64,000 nucleotides of DNA from contig CM077668.1 of the NCBI GenBank assembly GCA_039707655.1, forward strand, positions 68,279,086 through 68,343,085. The letters are read 5' to 3'. Positions 45,412-57,613 of the stretch are shown piece by piece. A model generated the notes under the pieces. The model saw only the letters and a program-made list of their open reading frames with translations. It searched no databases and was not told the origin of the DNA. The number at the start of each line of letters is the position of its first letter. The stretch's first letter is position 1. Made by a program: the position numbers and the translations under genes. Origin of the DNA: Elymus sibiricus. Taxonomy: Eukaryota > Streptophyta > Magnoliopsida > Poales > Poaceae.

Positions 45412-46860
45412 TATTACGTCTCTGTCGTATCTATAATTTTTGATTGTTTCATGCCAATATTATACAACTTTCATATACTTTTGGCAACTTTTTATATTAT
45501 TTTTGGGACTAACATATTGATCCAGTGCCCAGTGCTAGTTCCTGTTTGTTGCATGTTTTTTGTTTCGTAGAATACCCATATCAAACGAAGTCCAAAAGCA
45601 ATAAAATTTTACGGAGATTTATTTTGGAATATATGTGATTTTTTGGAGGTGGAATCAATGCAAACGGGGCCCCACAGCCTCCACACAACACGAGAGCGCG
45701 GGTCACCCCCCCAGGCGCGTGGTGGTGCTGTGTGGGCACCCCGTAAGTCGGTTGGGGCTCTCCTTCGGGCGCAAGGAAGCTTATATCCGGAAAAAAATCG
45801 TGTTAAAATTTCAGCGCAATCGGAGTTACGGATCTCCGGTTATAAAAGAAACGGTGAAAGGCCAGATCTGGGGGAACGCGAAACAGAAGAGAACAGAGAG
45901 ATAGATCCAATCTCGGAGGGGGCTCTCACCCCTCCACCGCCATGGAGGCCAAGGACTAGAGGGAGAACCCTCTTACCATCTAGGGAAGAGGCCATGGAAG
46001 AAGGAGAAGAAGGGGGGCTCTCTCCCCCTCTCTTCCGGCGCCGCCGGAGTGCCGCCGGGGGAACGATCGTGACGGCGATCTACATCAACAACCTTGCTAC
46101 CGTCAACACCAACATCCACACCTCTTCTCCCCGCTGTAATCTCTACTTAAACATGGTGCTTCATGCTATATATTATTTCCCAATGATGTATGGCTATCCT
46201 ATGATGTTTGAGTAGATCTATTTTGTCCTATGGGTTGATTGATGATCGTGATTGGTTTGAGTTGTATGTTTTATTATTGGTGCTGTCCTATGGTGCCCTC
46301 CATGTCGCACAAGTGTGAGGGATTCTCACTGTAGGGTTTGCAATACGTTCATGATTCGCTTATAGTGGGTTGCTAGAGTGACAGAAGCTTAAACCCGAGT
46401 AAGGGGATTGTTGCGTATGGGATAAAGAGGACTTGATACTTAATGCTATGGTTGGTTTTACCTTAATGATCTTTAGTAGTTGCGGATGCTTGCTAGAGGT
46501 CCAATCATAAGTGCATATGATCCAAGTAGAGAAAGTATGTTAGCTCATGCCTCTCCCTCATATAGAATTGCAACAAGGATTACCGATCTAGTTATCGATT
46601 GCCTATGGACAAATCTTTCTCTTGTGTTACAAAAGCTTTCTACTTTACTACTAGTTTTTATTATCTTGCAATTTATTTGTAGTTTTATAATTGCAAAGTA
46701 CTTCTAGTTTTATTCTTGCAAACTATCTTATCACACCTACAAAATAGTTTCATACTTGTTTTGGGTAAAGCGAACATCAAGTGCGCGTAGAGTTGTATCG
46801 GTGGTCGATATAACTTGAAGGGTTTATTAATCCTACCTTTAGCTCCTCGTTGGGTTATCA
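45412..46860 (+). repeat. 3' LTR of element H, with 53-bp deletion
   Basis: 1449 bp. The first dinucleotide is TA, not TG. Near its end the 53 bases between two GGGTT words (40824 and 40877 in the 5' LTR) are missing, leaving one GGGTT. Confidence 0.93.
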
Positions 46861-46932
46861 AGCCGCGACCCCGTATCGCCTAAGTTAAAAACTACTCCAA
46901 GTAAGGACATCATCCACAGTCGGGGGCTTAGC
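46861..46932 (+). repeat. Array 2 remnant between H and E: one 69-bp unit
   Basis: A single unit plus TSD bases, bounded by the ends of H and E. Confidence 0.9.
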
Positions 46933-49111
46933 TATAGGGGAACGCAACAGAAAACAAAAATTTTCCGCACAGCGAGCACGCCCAGGATCACTATGTAGAT
47001 GCATACAAGGTTTGATCTGATCGGTACCGACTCGTAGCGCAGTGGAAGTAGAGTCGATGTTGATCGTCGGTGCAGATCCCCGCAGCTAGGATTTACAACC
47101 TCCCAACTGCGAGGATGTACTCCCTCGTCTGCTCCCCGGACAATATCCGGGCAGCCCTTCGGGAGGCCTCGGGACAGTCCCTTGGATAGTCCCACCGGAC
47201 GGATCCTCGGACAGCCCTTCGGGAGGCCACCAGAATCTCGGACGGTCACTCGTACAGCCCTTCGGGAGGCACACTCGAACAGCCCCACGGGTAAAAAGGA
47301 CGAACCTAGGGCCTCTCTACGGGGTTGCACACATACGGTGTCATCTATCTGGCAGGGCTTCGCCGTCCAGAACAAGTTCCCACCGGAACCCAGACAGCCT
47401 TTCGGCTCTACGAAGCTATTTCGTGGGAGGGAGAGAGAATGCCAGATCATGCATGGCTTGTGTGAGAGTTGGAGTGGAGTTGGAGAGCACCTCTCCTCCT
47501 CCTTATATAGTGGTGGAAGCGGTGGAGGGGGCTGAAATTTCAGCCCACTAAACATGGGAAAAACATGTTCCCACCAAACAAGGAAAACATGTTCCCACCA
47601 AACAAGGAGAAAACATGTTCCCTTGTCCATGGTGCCCCAACATGGGGCCCCACCACCTCCCAACATATTCCACCATTTGTGGGGACTGCCACCCACCATG
47701 GGGGGCCCCCCAACACCTTTTGTCCAGTCACAAGGGGCTGCCCCCCCCCCCCAAGAGGGGGCGCCCCAAAACAGCCCCCACGTATCGTGGGATCTTGTCC
47801 CCTCACGCTGGGACAAGATGTTTTCCGCGACTATTTCTTCTGAAAAATTCCGGAAGGTCCCAGAACATTTCCGGAACCCTCTAAAATTATCCGGGACACT
47901 CTCCGGAACATTTCCGGTATGATGGTTTTATCAGCAAAAAGCAACACAAGCGGTTCCGGCAGCTCCGGAACATTTCTGGGTTTTTCCTCCGGAAAAATCC
48001 CAGAAGTTCCCAGAATCATTCTGGCACCCTCCAAGAATTTCCAGACGTGTACCGAAACCATTTTGACTTAATGGTATATTCCGAAACAACTTTTCGGTTT
48101 TGCCGAAACTCTTTCGGTGTTCTCTCTCCGGAACTCTTCCGTTGTCCCCGAAACTTTTTCGGAGACTTTCTCTCAGACTCCATGTCTAGCATTCAGCAGA
48201 TAGATGACCCTTAAGCGTGTGATCCAATAGGTTCGGTGAAGTATAGACATGACCAGAATACCTTCCGATCAATGACCAACATCGGAGCCGTGGACACCCA
48301 TATTGATCCCTTTACCCACACGAATGAATATTCGAGTGAACCTCCAGTTGCGGTGAGCTATTCCTTTTACTTCGCGATATGTTACAAAACCCAAGGTGAG
48401 ATTTATCAGCATCCCCGTGGATCAACACTTGTCCACAATGCCAGTTACCTCGTTGCCGGTTTCGTTCTCTTTTCTCATTTCCTCGTTCCGGCATCCCCGT
48501 GATCAAATCACAATGTGTCTGGCCAGGCGATGATGGATACCGTAACACTGAGAGGGCCCGAGAATATCTCTCCATCGTCGGAGGAGTAAATCCCAATCTT
48601 GAGCTATCAAGTCCCTTGACACACTTTTCCATGACCCCGTAAGCCGCCGTAATTGCCACCCAGTTATGGATGACGTTTAACAAACCCCAAAGTTCATGAA
48701 GCAAGAATGAAGAAACTCGATACTCTCATGGTCTAAGGAATCATGCAAACATTAACCATCTCTATGTTATTAACCATTAACTTATGACGAATGTATCTCA
48801 TAGCATAACATCAATCGGGTCGATTCAACACAAATGTTCTTCTAACATTTTGCCCTCAAAGTTGCCGGCATAGACATGCCCATGATTGGGAAAACATAAT
48901 CATCATGCAACACTTGAGCCAGTCTTAGAGGCATGACTAGGAATACATTTCACCATTTATTATTCCACACGTGCACATGGGTTTCCCCCAGAGCCTTTAT
49001 GGATATACGGGCTCGGGAACCATAGCAGTTATAGCATGGAACATAAACATAATTACGAACATAGAGATAAACAATAACATTTATTATTGCCTCTAGGGCA
49101 TATCTCCTACA
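46933..49111 (-). repeat. 3' LTR of element E
   Basis: 2179 bp; its outer end on plus reads TATAGGGG, where the other LTR has TGTAGGGG. The inner end adjoins the polypurine tract. Confidence 0.92.
47501..47510 (-). promoter_or_regulatory. TATA box in E 3' LTR
   Basis: The minus strand reads CTATATAAGG. Confidence 0.6.
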
Positions 49112-49124
49112 GACTCCCACTTGC
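49112..49124 (-). promoter_or_regulatory. Polypurine tract of element E
   Basis: The minus strand reads GCAAGTGGGAGTC directly before the 3' LTR, as in the BARE/Angela group. Confidence 0.8.
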
Positions 49125-49159
49125 ACTAGAGTCAATAATCTAGTCAATGCTAATGCACT

Positions 49160-51750
49160 TTACACCTATGGCACACTGGTGTAAAATATGCTTCGCATGT
49201 GGTATAGCCTGATGTCCAACGGATCTGACAACTTCAGCTCCGTGTGTATCTTTGCATATCGTCGCATTTTCACGCTTTCACAAAATTCATATTTTGTGTG
49301 GACTTGGCTTTGTATATATGTGAATCAGAGGTCAAACCTTGATTCCTCAGACTAAGCTATGGAGCAACTATCTGCAATAGTGTCCCATTGACCAAAGCCT
49401 TCTTGGAACCATACTAAGTTCATGAATGAACTATATGATTCAACATCTTGTTTGTCGCTTCGAAAGCGGCAACATACTTAGCCTCTGTTATAGAATTCGC
49501 CACAGTAACTTGTTTGGAACAATTTCCAGCTACTGTGCCACCATATTGTGTGTTACACAAAACCCTTAATTTTAAATCGAAAATCGCATGGAGCATTGAT
49601 GAAGACTGTATCGATGTAACCTTTTACAACGAACTCTTCATGATCTCCGCTTGCGAGAAAACATGTCATCAGTGCTACTTTAGTACTAAATGACATTTTT
49701 CACTGTTGTCCCATGATCAGTACTTTTGATCACTTTGGTATCTATACTCGCGACAACTTTGGAGTATCGGACATATCTGGTTGTTTTACATACCATGGAA
49801 TACATGATTAATCCAAACACAGAAGTGTGTGGAATCTCCACCATGTATTTTGCTCATAAGTGTTTTGGGACACCGAGTCTTGCAAAAACTCTTTCCATGT
49901 GACTTCGACAAGAATCACTCCTTGACGTTTTTAATGCTAAAAGGTTTTAGCATCTTGTCAATATGTATCTTTGCTCAGCCCCATTAGGTAAATCTATCTC
50001 CATAGATCATCATGCCTAATATTAAGGCTATTTAGCCCAAGCACTTCATCGAAAAACTATTTTCAAATGAAGTCCTAATTCGTGTCAAGAAATTTATTTC
50101 CAATTAACAATGTGTCAAGCACACAAGGTTTTTAGAAATATTATTATGCTCCCACTTACTTTCTTGAATCACAAGCATCTTCGATACCCATTTGATGAAG
50201 TCAAACTCTTTTGACCATTTCATCAAAAATGAAGATCCAACTCCATTTTGCTATCTTCTGTCCATTGCTGGAACTCTGAAGTTTGCATACTTACTAGCAT
50301 CCTTTGGATCGACCAAATACTTTGGACTGTATCACATACAAGTCCTTGGTGCATTTCCATTAGATGGAAATCCTTTTGGCATCCATGTTTCATATCTCAT
50401 GGTTGAAATATGTATTAATTGCTAGTTCAAACCGAACCGACTTTAAGCATCGCTACGGTGAGGTAACCTCATCGCAATCAACTCCTTGAACTTGTTATTG
50501 CAACAAGTCGAGCTTTATGGATAAAACATTTTTATCCGTATCAGTTTTTAGTTCCATAAATATTCGTTAGACTCTAAGTCTTCCAAAAGGTGTATCAAGA
50601 TTTTAATCTTGAATCACTTATATGGAAACTATCTCGGATTGTCTTGGCATTTAGCCAATTCCGGAGTCAGGGCCCATCAACGCTTCCTTGTGTATCGCAG
50701 GTATACCGTTGTCTAACAACAATATCTCGTATGCGCACCTGAGAGGTTTGCACGAGTTTTGCCTACGTCGTTCAGCTGCAAGTTCGACTGAAGTCCATAC
50801 ATCTCATGTAGAGGCTTCCGTATCAGTCACAGTAGGAAACTCTGGAATCCATTCCAAGGTTCCTTTCCTTTGATCTAATGACGAAGATACTGGTTATCTC
50901 GTCGAGTTGCACTGTCCTCCCACTCACCTTTTTAAAAGAACTATTCTTTTTAAAAAGCATACCGTTTTGTGGCAAAACCTTGTGCCTCGGTATAGTGGTG
51001 GGGGAATACCCAATGACTTGGGATAACCTACAAAGTAGCACTTGTTTGATTTGGAATAGGTTTGCAAATATTTTACACAAGCCCCATATTCCAAATGTTA
51101 AGAAAACATGGCTGGGTGTACCAAACCATGGCGTCATTTCAACAGACCTGATGGAACTCTTTTCAGTGTAAAAGCCGCAGTCTCTAAAGCATTACTATTA
51201 AAAGGGATAATGACAAATTGATTTATGTCATCTTTGATCTTACCATGTCATAAATGGTTTGATTACATCTTCATGGACTTTCCACTTGCAGTGGTGTTCC
51301 GGGAGGTGTAAGTTATGAAACTCTTTTCACAACTCATCAGACATTCGCTAAACTTGTAACTCAAATATTCCTTTCCGCAATTAAATTGCAGAAACATAAT
51401 TTTCTTGTTACAATAACTTCTACTTCATTTTTGAAAACCTTTTGAAAGATTTCAAAAGATCCAGACTTACGTCTCATCAAGTAAATATCCATATATCTAC
51501 TTGAGTCATTTCAGAAGATAGACAAATCCACTGCTAGCAACAACATTTATTGGATTACACACATCATGATGTATGATCACCAATACGTTCTTTGCTCGTT
51601 CCTTATGGCCTGTGAACGGTATTTCAGTCACTTCACTTTTCAGAGGAAAGTTGCAATTGTCAGATGATTCACAATCAAACGACTTCAAAATCCATCATTA
51701 TGGAATTTCTCCATGCGGGTTTCTCCAATGTGACCAAGGGCAGTGCCACA
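49160..51750 (-). pseudogene. Copia pol remnants in element E
   Basis: Short matches appear in the right order on the minus strand. Integrase: TEIPFTGHKERAKNVLVIIH then DVCNPINVVASSGFVYLL (51506-51660). Integrase to RT linker: LTFGIWGLCKIFA and FKKNSSFKKVSGRTVQLDEI (50900-51110). RT: HKARLVA followed by VAMLK-like residues (50450-50530). RNase H: VTVANSITEAKYVAAFEATN (49440-49510), where family members read ADSTMEAEYVAACEA. No stretch longer than about 100 codons is open. Individual positions are approximate. Confidence 0.75.
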
Positions 51751-54383
51751 CATATGTGGTATTCTTTTAGTCTTGCGACATTTAGCGTCAGTGTTATGGA
51801 TGTATCATATTACCATCACTATTCATAACATACATCACATCCCATGATGGAAGCATGGCCCCCTTTTGTTATTCACAATACTGAACAACAATTGTTCTTT
51901 TATGAACAACACTTTTGCAAAAAACATTATGCAAATGGGCTAGAGTGTGTAAAACTCTAAAATGAATTATGAAAGTAAATCCAGAGGTAATGTATTATTA
52001 TCAATATTCATAACATACATCTCATTCATAATGAAAGTATGGCCCTTATGTTATTCATAACATCGAACATGAAAAGTTCTCTTTATGAACAACCTTCTTG
52101 CAAGATACCTTATGCAATGGGCTAGAGTGTGTAAAACTCTATAATGAATTATGAAAATAAATACATACGGTAATACACCGATGGAAGATATAGTAACATT
52201 TACTATGTTCCCTGTGTATACCTAAACCTCATAACTGGCAAGTCTTTTAGGCCGTAGTAGTTCTTGCATCGAGTTGCAACAGAAGGCAACTTAGCGGGTA
52301 TTTCTGTGATCAAAGGTCAATCACAATACCCAAGAATCAGTGACTAACAGCTTAATCACAATTCCCAAGAACTATTTCTCTGACCAGCCTTCTATACATC
52401 AATAACTTGTATGACATTCATACATGAGCTGGATATTCCAGTCTTCTCTCTTTTTGCCTTTACACTTCTAACAGTTGAACTTTTAGTATTTCTCCTACTC
52501 TCAGAAGAAGCACCCAACTTTAAGAGTGGCGTTTAGCCTCAGACTTCCTAGGTGTGAAAGTTTCACTAACACCCTTCGGACATTTCCTTTCTCTTTAAGT
52601 GGTGGTTTTATTCACCATCATCATATGACAGGCGTTCTTCTAGATCCCTTTCCTAACAGTCAAATGCCCAGTGAACACTTCAATAATACTTTGCAAACAA
52701 ACATTGCTTTGTTTGTATCTGAAAATGATTTTCAGTTCCATGAATATCACATAACTATCCCAAACTTTCGAAGTTCGGGTCTCATGGAAGCAAACATATT
52801 GCACTTGACCGTAACAGCATTCTAGCTTTTGGATCGAGGGACGAGAGGCACATCATCCATAGCATTAGCGGGAGGATACCGAAAGCATGGGATAGGACAA
52901 AGTCCTTCTAGGCACTCTAGAGGACAATCCTCACATTACGTTTACCAATCGTAAAGTTTTAACCAGATAAAAACAGTTTATTCAATTTTAATAGGGAAGG
53001 TGGAAACGCGAGCCATTATTCTACAACTATTATGCAAATTTCACTTAGACAACGTTCATAATTAATTGCACAGAGAATTAAACAAGTTAATTCTAAAGTG
53101 CGCTCCCACTCAAATCAATATCTCTCATAATTGATTGTGAGTGATTCAAGATCCACATTTCAATTCGACGCCATTGACGGGTTCATCACTGATGACGCGA
53201 ATTTCAATCGGTAGGCCAACTTGCCAATCACATCTCTATGTGACTCTTGTTCATCTTTCGATGGGCGTGTTCCGAGCTCATGACTGTCAGGCCTGAACGT
53301 CAAAGACAACCAAGTGATCTTGCTGCGAGGTCTGACCTCACCCGCCTCATTCCTCTCAATTCGTTCATGCTCATGTGTACATGGCGCACCCCGAAAAGAT
53401 ACGAATTACAGACGGTGCTACACTTGGGAGAACACTATCAACTTTGATATTTTTGTGAGAGATCACCCTAATAAAAAGCGACTACGGCGCAATCAAAAGG
53501 GTGCATCATAAGGGATAAACATCTCAGGTAATTCACAATAGCATGATATGGTATAGCCCTTTCTGACGGAGAAGTCTTTCATTTCTTCGTCTTCGGTATT
53601 CGCGTCGGTGTTCACCTTCGCGAAGATTGCCACCACCTTGTCGATGCACTAGGTAATATTGCTATCTCTATAGCTAATAAAATAAGTGCATTACTTAAGG
53701 CTGACACACAGGTCATTAAAGTGACAATCATATGGCTCCAGCCATCATGCCGAATCATGACACGCAGGTCATGTTAATTTACATTATATAGTCATCTCAT
53801 ACATAATCAAATTAAATATGAGCACTGCTATACCACATCATATGCACATCTCATACATCCTGCAAAACCAAGTTAGACACCTCTAATCGGTTTATGCAAA
53901 ATTTTATTTTACGTGGCTTCTAAGGTTTCGAAACAAACCGAAGCTACCAACGTTCATCATCAAGCATGATAATCCAAGTCGCTAGATTAACATCGCGGGG
54001 TGTATGAAACGCGAGATAATAAAATCTCGGGCCCCATACTAAACTTCGTCATACGCATGACCCCCGTGCAGATCATATCTGCATTGCCCTTTCGTCTGTG
54101 ATTTCATCTTTCTTTTAACTATGGCGGAACCCAAAGAACTGAAGCACTTCGTTGATCAATCAGGATTGCGGATTGCCAGAACTTTATGAAATTCCACCAT
54201 ACTGTTATTAAGATCAGAAATACGCAAATCCCAGGGAAGCAACAAGAACATTGGGTAACAGATTTCATCTGCTACCCGCACAAATAATTTTCAGCAATAG
54301 ATCTCATCTACTACCTAATTATATTGTGCAACACCCATACATCACATGTATTCTAGATCGCAACCTGCATCTACGCATAGCAT
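51751..54383 (-). other. Element E gag and leader region, not readable
   Basis: By position this should hold gag. I could not recognise a gag or zinc-knuckle motif on either strand. Two imperfect direct copies of a block beginning CATTATGCAAATGGGCTAGAG lie at about 51925 and 52105. Confidence 0.5.
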
Positions 54384-54396
54384 GGCTCTAATACCA
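54384..54396 (-). promoter_or_regulatory. Primer-binding site of element E
   Basis: The minus strand reads TGGTATTAGAGCC, one base from the TGGTATCAGAGCC complementary to initiator tRNA-Met. Confidence 0.88.
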
Positions 54397-54397
54397 C

Positions 54398-56574
54398 TGT
54401 AGGGGAACGCAACAGAAAACAAAAAATTTCCGCACAGCGAGCACGCCTAGGATCACTATGTAGATGCATACAAGGTTTGATCTGATCGTTATCGACTCGT
54501 AGCGTAGCGGAAGTAGAGTCGATGTTGATCGTCGGTGCAGATTCCCGTAGCTAGGATTTACAACCTCCCAACCACGAGGATATACTCCCTTGTCTACTCC
54601 CCGGACGGATATCCGGGCAGCCCTTCGGGAAGCCTCGGGACAGTCCCTTGGATAGTCCCACCGGACGGATCCTCGGACAGCCCTTCGGGAGGCCACCAGA
54701 ATCTCGGACGGTCACTCGGACAGCCCTTCGGGAGGCACACTCGAACAGCCCCACGGGCAAAAAGGACGAACCTACGACCTCTCTACGGGGTTGCACACAT
54801 ATGGTGTCATCTATCCGGCAGGGCTTCGCCATCCAGAAGTAGTTCCCACCGGAACCCAGACAGCCTTTCGGCTCTACGAAACTATTTCGTGGGAGGGAGA
54901 GAGAATGCCAGATCATGCATGGCTTGTGTGAGAGAGTTGGAGTGGAGTTGGAGAGCACCTCTCCTCCTCCTTATATAGTGGTGGAAGGGGTGGAGGGGGC
55001 TAAAATTTCAGCACACTAAACATGGGAAAAACATGTTCCCACCAAACAAGGAAAACATGTTCCCACCAAACAAGGAGAAAACATGTTCCCTTGTCCATGG
55101 TGCCCCAACATGGGTCCGCACCACCTCCCAACATATTCCACCATTTGTGGGGGCTGCCACCCACCATGGGGGGGCCCCCAACACCTTTTGTCCAGCCACA
55201 AGGGGCTGCGCCCCCAAGAGGGGGCGCCCCAAAACAGCCCCCACGTATCGTGGGATCTTGTCCCCTCATGCTGGGACAAGATGTTTTGCGCGACTATTTC
55301 TTTTGAAAAATTCCGGAAGGTCCCAGAACATTTCCAGCACCCTCTAAAATTATCCGGGACACTCTCCGGAACATTTCCGGTATGATGGTTTTATCAGCAA
55401 AAAGCAACAAAAGGGGTTCCGACAGCTCCGGAACATTTCCGGGTTTTTCCTCCGGAAAAATCCCAGAAGTTCCCAGAATCATTCTGGCACCCTCCAAGAA
55501 TTTCCAGATGTGTGCTGAAACCATTTTGACTCAATGGTATATTCCAAAACAACTTTTCGGTTTTACCGAAACTCTTTCGGTGTTCTCTCTTCGGAACTCT
55601 TCCGTTGTCCCCGAAACTTTTCCGGAGACTTTCTTTCAGACTCCCTGTCTAGTGTTCAGCAGATAGATGACCCTTAAGCGTGTGACCCTATAGGTTTGGT
55701 GAAGTATAGACATGACCGGAACACCTTCCGATCAATGACCAACATCGGAGCCGTGGACACCCATATTGATCCCTATACCCACACGAATGAATATTTGAGT
55801 GAACCTCCAGTTGCGGTGAGCTATTCCTTTTACTTCGTGATATGTTACAAAACCCGAGGTGAGATTTATCGGCATCCCCATGGATCAACACTTGTCCACA
55901 ATGCCAGTTACCTCGTTGCCGGTTTCATTCTCTTTTCTCATTTCCGTGTTCCGGCATCCCCGTGATCAATTCACAATATGTCTGGCCAGACGATGATGGA
56001 TACCGTAACACCGAGAGGGCCCAAGAATATCTCTCCATCATCGGAGGAGTAAATCCCAATCTTGAGCTATCAAGTCCCTTGACCCACTTTTCCATGAACC
56101 CGTAAGCCGCCGTAATTGCCACCCAGTTACGGATGACGTTTAACAAACCCCAAAGTTCATGAAGCAAGCATGAAGAAACTCGATACTCTCATGGTCTAAG
56201 GAATCATGCAAACGTTAACCATCTCTGTGTTATTAACCATTAAATTATGATGAATGTATCTCATAGCATAACATCAATCGGGTCGATTCAACACAAATGT
56301 TCTTCTAACATTTTGCCCTCAAAGTTGCCGGCATAGACATGCCCATGATTGGGAAAACATAATCATCATGCAACACTTGAGCTAGTCTTAGAGGCATGAC
56401 AAGAAATACATTTCACCGTTTATTATTCCACACGTGCACATGGGTTTTCCCCAGAGCCTTTATGGATATACGGGCTCGGGAACCATAGTAGTTATAGCAT
56501 GGAACATAAACATAATTACGAACATAGAGATAAACAATAACATTTATTATTGCCTCTAGGGCATATCTCCTACA
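54398..56574 (-). repeat. 5' LTR of element E
   Basis: 2177 bp; ends TGTAGGGGAACGC... on plus at 54398 next to the primer site. Confidence 0.92.
54969..54978 (-). promoter_or_regulatory. TATA box in E 5' LTR
   Basis: The minus strand reads CTATATAAGG, the counterpart of 47501-47510 and the likely start region of the element's transcript. Confidence 0.65.
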
Positions 56575-57440
56575 TTAGCTGCGACCCCGTATCGCCTAAG
56601 TTAAAAACTACTCCGAGTGAGGACATCATCCACACTTGGGGGCTTAGCTGCGACCCCGTATCGCCTAAGTTAAAAAATACTCCGTGTGAGGACATCATCC
56701 ACACTCGGGGGCTTAGCTGCGACCCCGTATCGCCTAAGTTAAAAAATACTCCGAGTGAGGACATCATCAACACTCGGGGGCTTAGCTACGACCCTGTATC
56801 GCCTAAGTAAAAAACTACTCCAAGTGAGGACATCATCCACACTCGGGGGCTTAGCTGCAACCCCATATCGCCTAAGTTAAAAACTACTCCGAGTGAGGAC
56901 ATCATCCACACTCGGGGGCTTAGCTGCGACCCCGTATCGCCTAAGTTAAAAACTACTCCGAGTGATGACATCATCCACACTCGGGGGCTTAGCTGCGACC
57001 CCGTATCGCCTAAGCTAAAAACGACTCCAAGTGTGGACATCATCCACACTTGGGGGCTTAGCTGCGACCCCGTATTGCTTAAGTTAAAAATGACTCCGAG
57101 TGATGACATCATCCGCACTCGGGGGCTTAGCTGCGACCCTGTATCTCCTAAGTTAAAAAATACTCTGACTGAGGACATCATCCACACTCGGGGGCTTAGC
57201 TGCGACCCCGTATCGCCTAAGTTAAAAAATACTCTGAGTGAGGACATCATCCACACTCGGGGGCTTAGCTGCGACCCTGTATCGCCTAAGTTAATAACTA
57301 CTCCGAGTGAGGACATCATCCACACTCGGGGGCTTAGATGCGACCCCGTATCGCCTAAGTTAAAAACGACTCCAAGTGAGGACATCGTCCACACTCGGGA
57401 GCTTAGCTGCGACCCCGTATCGCCTAAGTAAAAGAAATAT
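56575..57440 (+). repeat. Tandem array 2 of F, right part: 69-bp units
   Basis: About 12.5 copies, period 69 bp (ACTCC at 56886 and 56955). 69 is 23 codons, so the array is open as a 23-residue repeat on both strands (for example SCDPVSPKLKTTPSEDIIHT on plus). Confidence 0.92.
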
Positions 57441-57499
57441 ACACCGAGTGCGGACATCATCTACACTCGAGGAGTCAGCCTTGATCCAGAAATCATATA

Positions 57500-57613
57500 A
57501 GGCAGACTCAACAAGCATTCATCATGCCAAGTGCATGAAGATTCACCTGCTTGACCCAGTTCCAGGCTGAATTTATTTACCGTGCCAAGTGCACGAAGAT
57601 CAGTCTGACTGAT
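57500..57613 (+). repeat. Array 3 of F, left part (about 55-bp units)
   Basis: Repeats of GCCAAGTGCA(C/T)GAAGAT with GACCCAGTTCCAGGCTGAA between. Cut by element G and resumed at 62024. Confidence 0.75.

Larger units (their letters stand above)
39383..46860 (+). mobile_element. Non-autonomous Athila-like LTR retrotransposon H
   Basis: TSD AGCCG at 39378-39382 and 46861-46865. Two LTRs of 1503 and 1449 bp, a tRNA-Asp primer site and a polypurine tract fix a plus orientation. Inside there is no gag, protease, RT or integrase, only one unknown reading frame next to the primer site and 3 kb of noncoding sequence. The LTR and primer site resemble those of Athila-like elements such as B, so it probably relied on an autonomous relative. 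Confidence 0.92.
46933..56574 (-). mobile_element. Copia retrotransposon E, Angela/WIS/BARE-like, degenerate
   Basis: TSD TTAGC at 46928-46932 and 56575-56579. LTRs are 2179 and 2177 bp. On the minus strand the 5' LTR opens TGTAGGAGATATGCCCTAGA, the signature of the BARE/WIS/Angela group, and an initiator-Met-type primer site follows. The interior (49112-54397) shows pol remnants in integrase, RT, RNase H order, with stops and frameshifts throughout. The element is dead but nearly full length. Confidence 0.92.

Noticed and set aside
56550..57460. CRISPR-like regular array
   Set aside because: Units are directly joined 69-bp repeats without unique spacers, in a plant retrotransposon.
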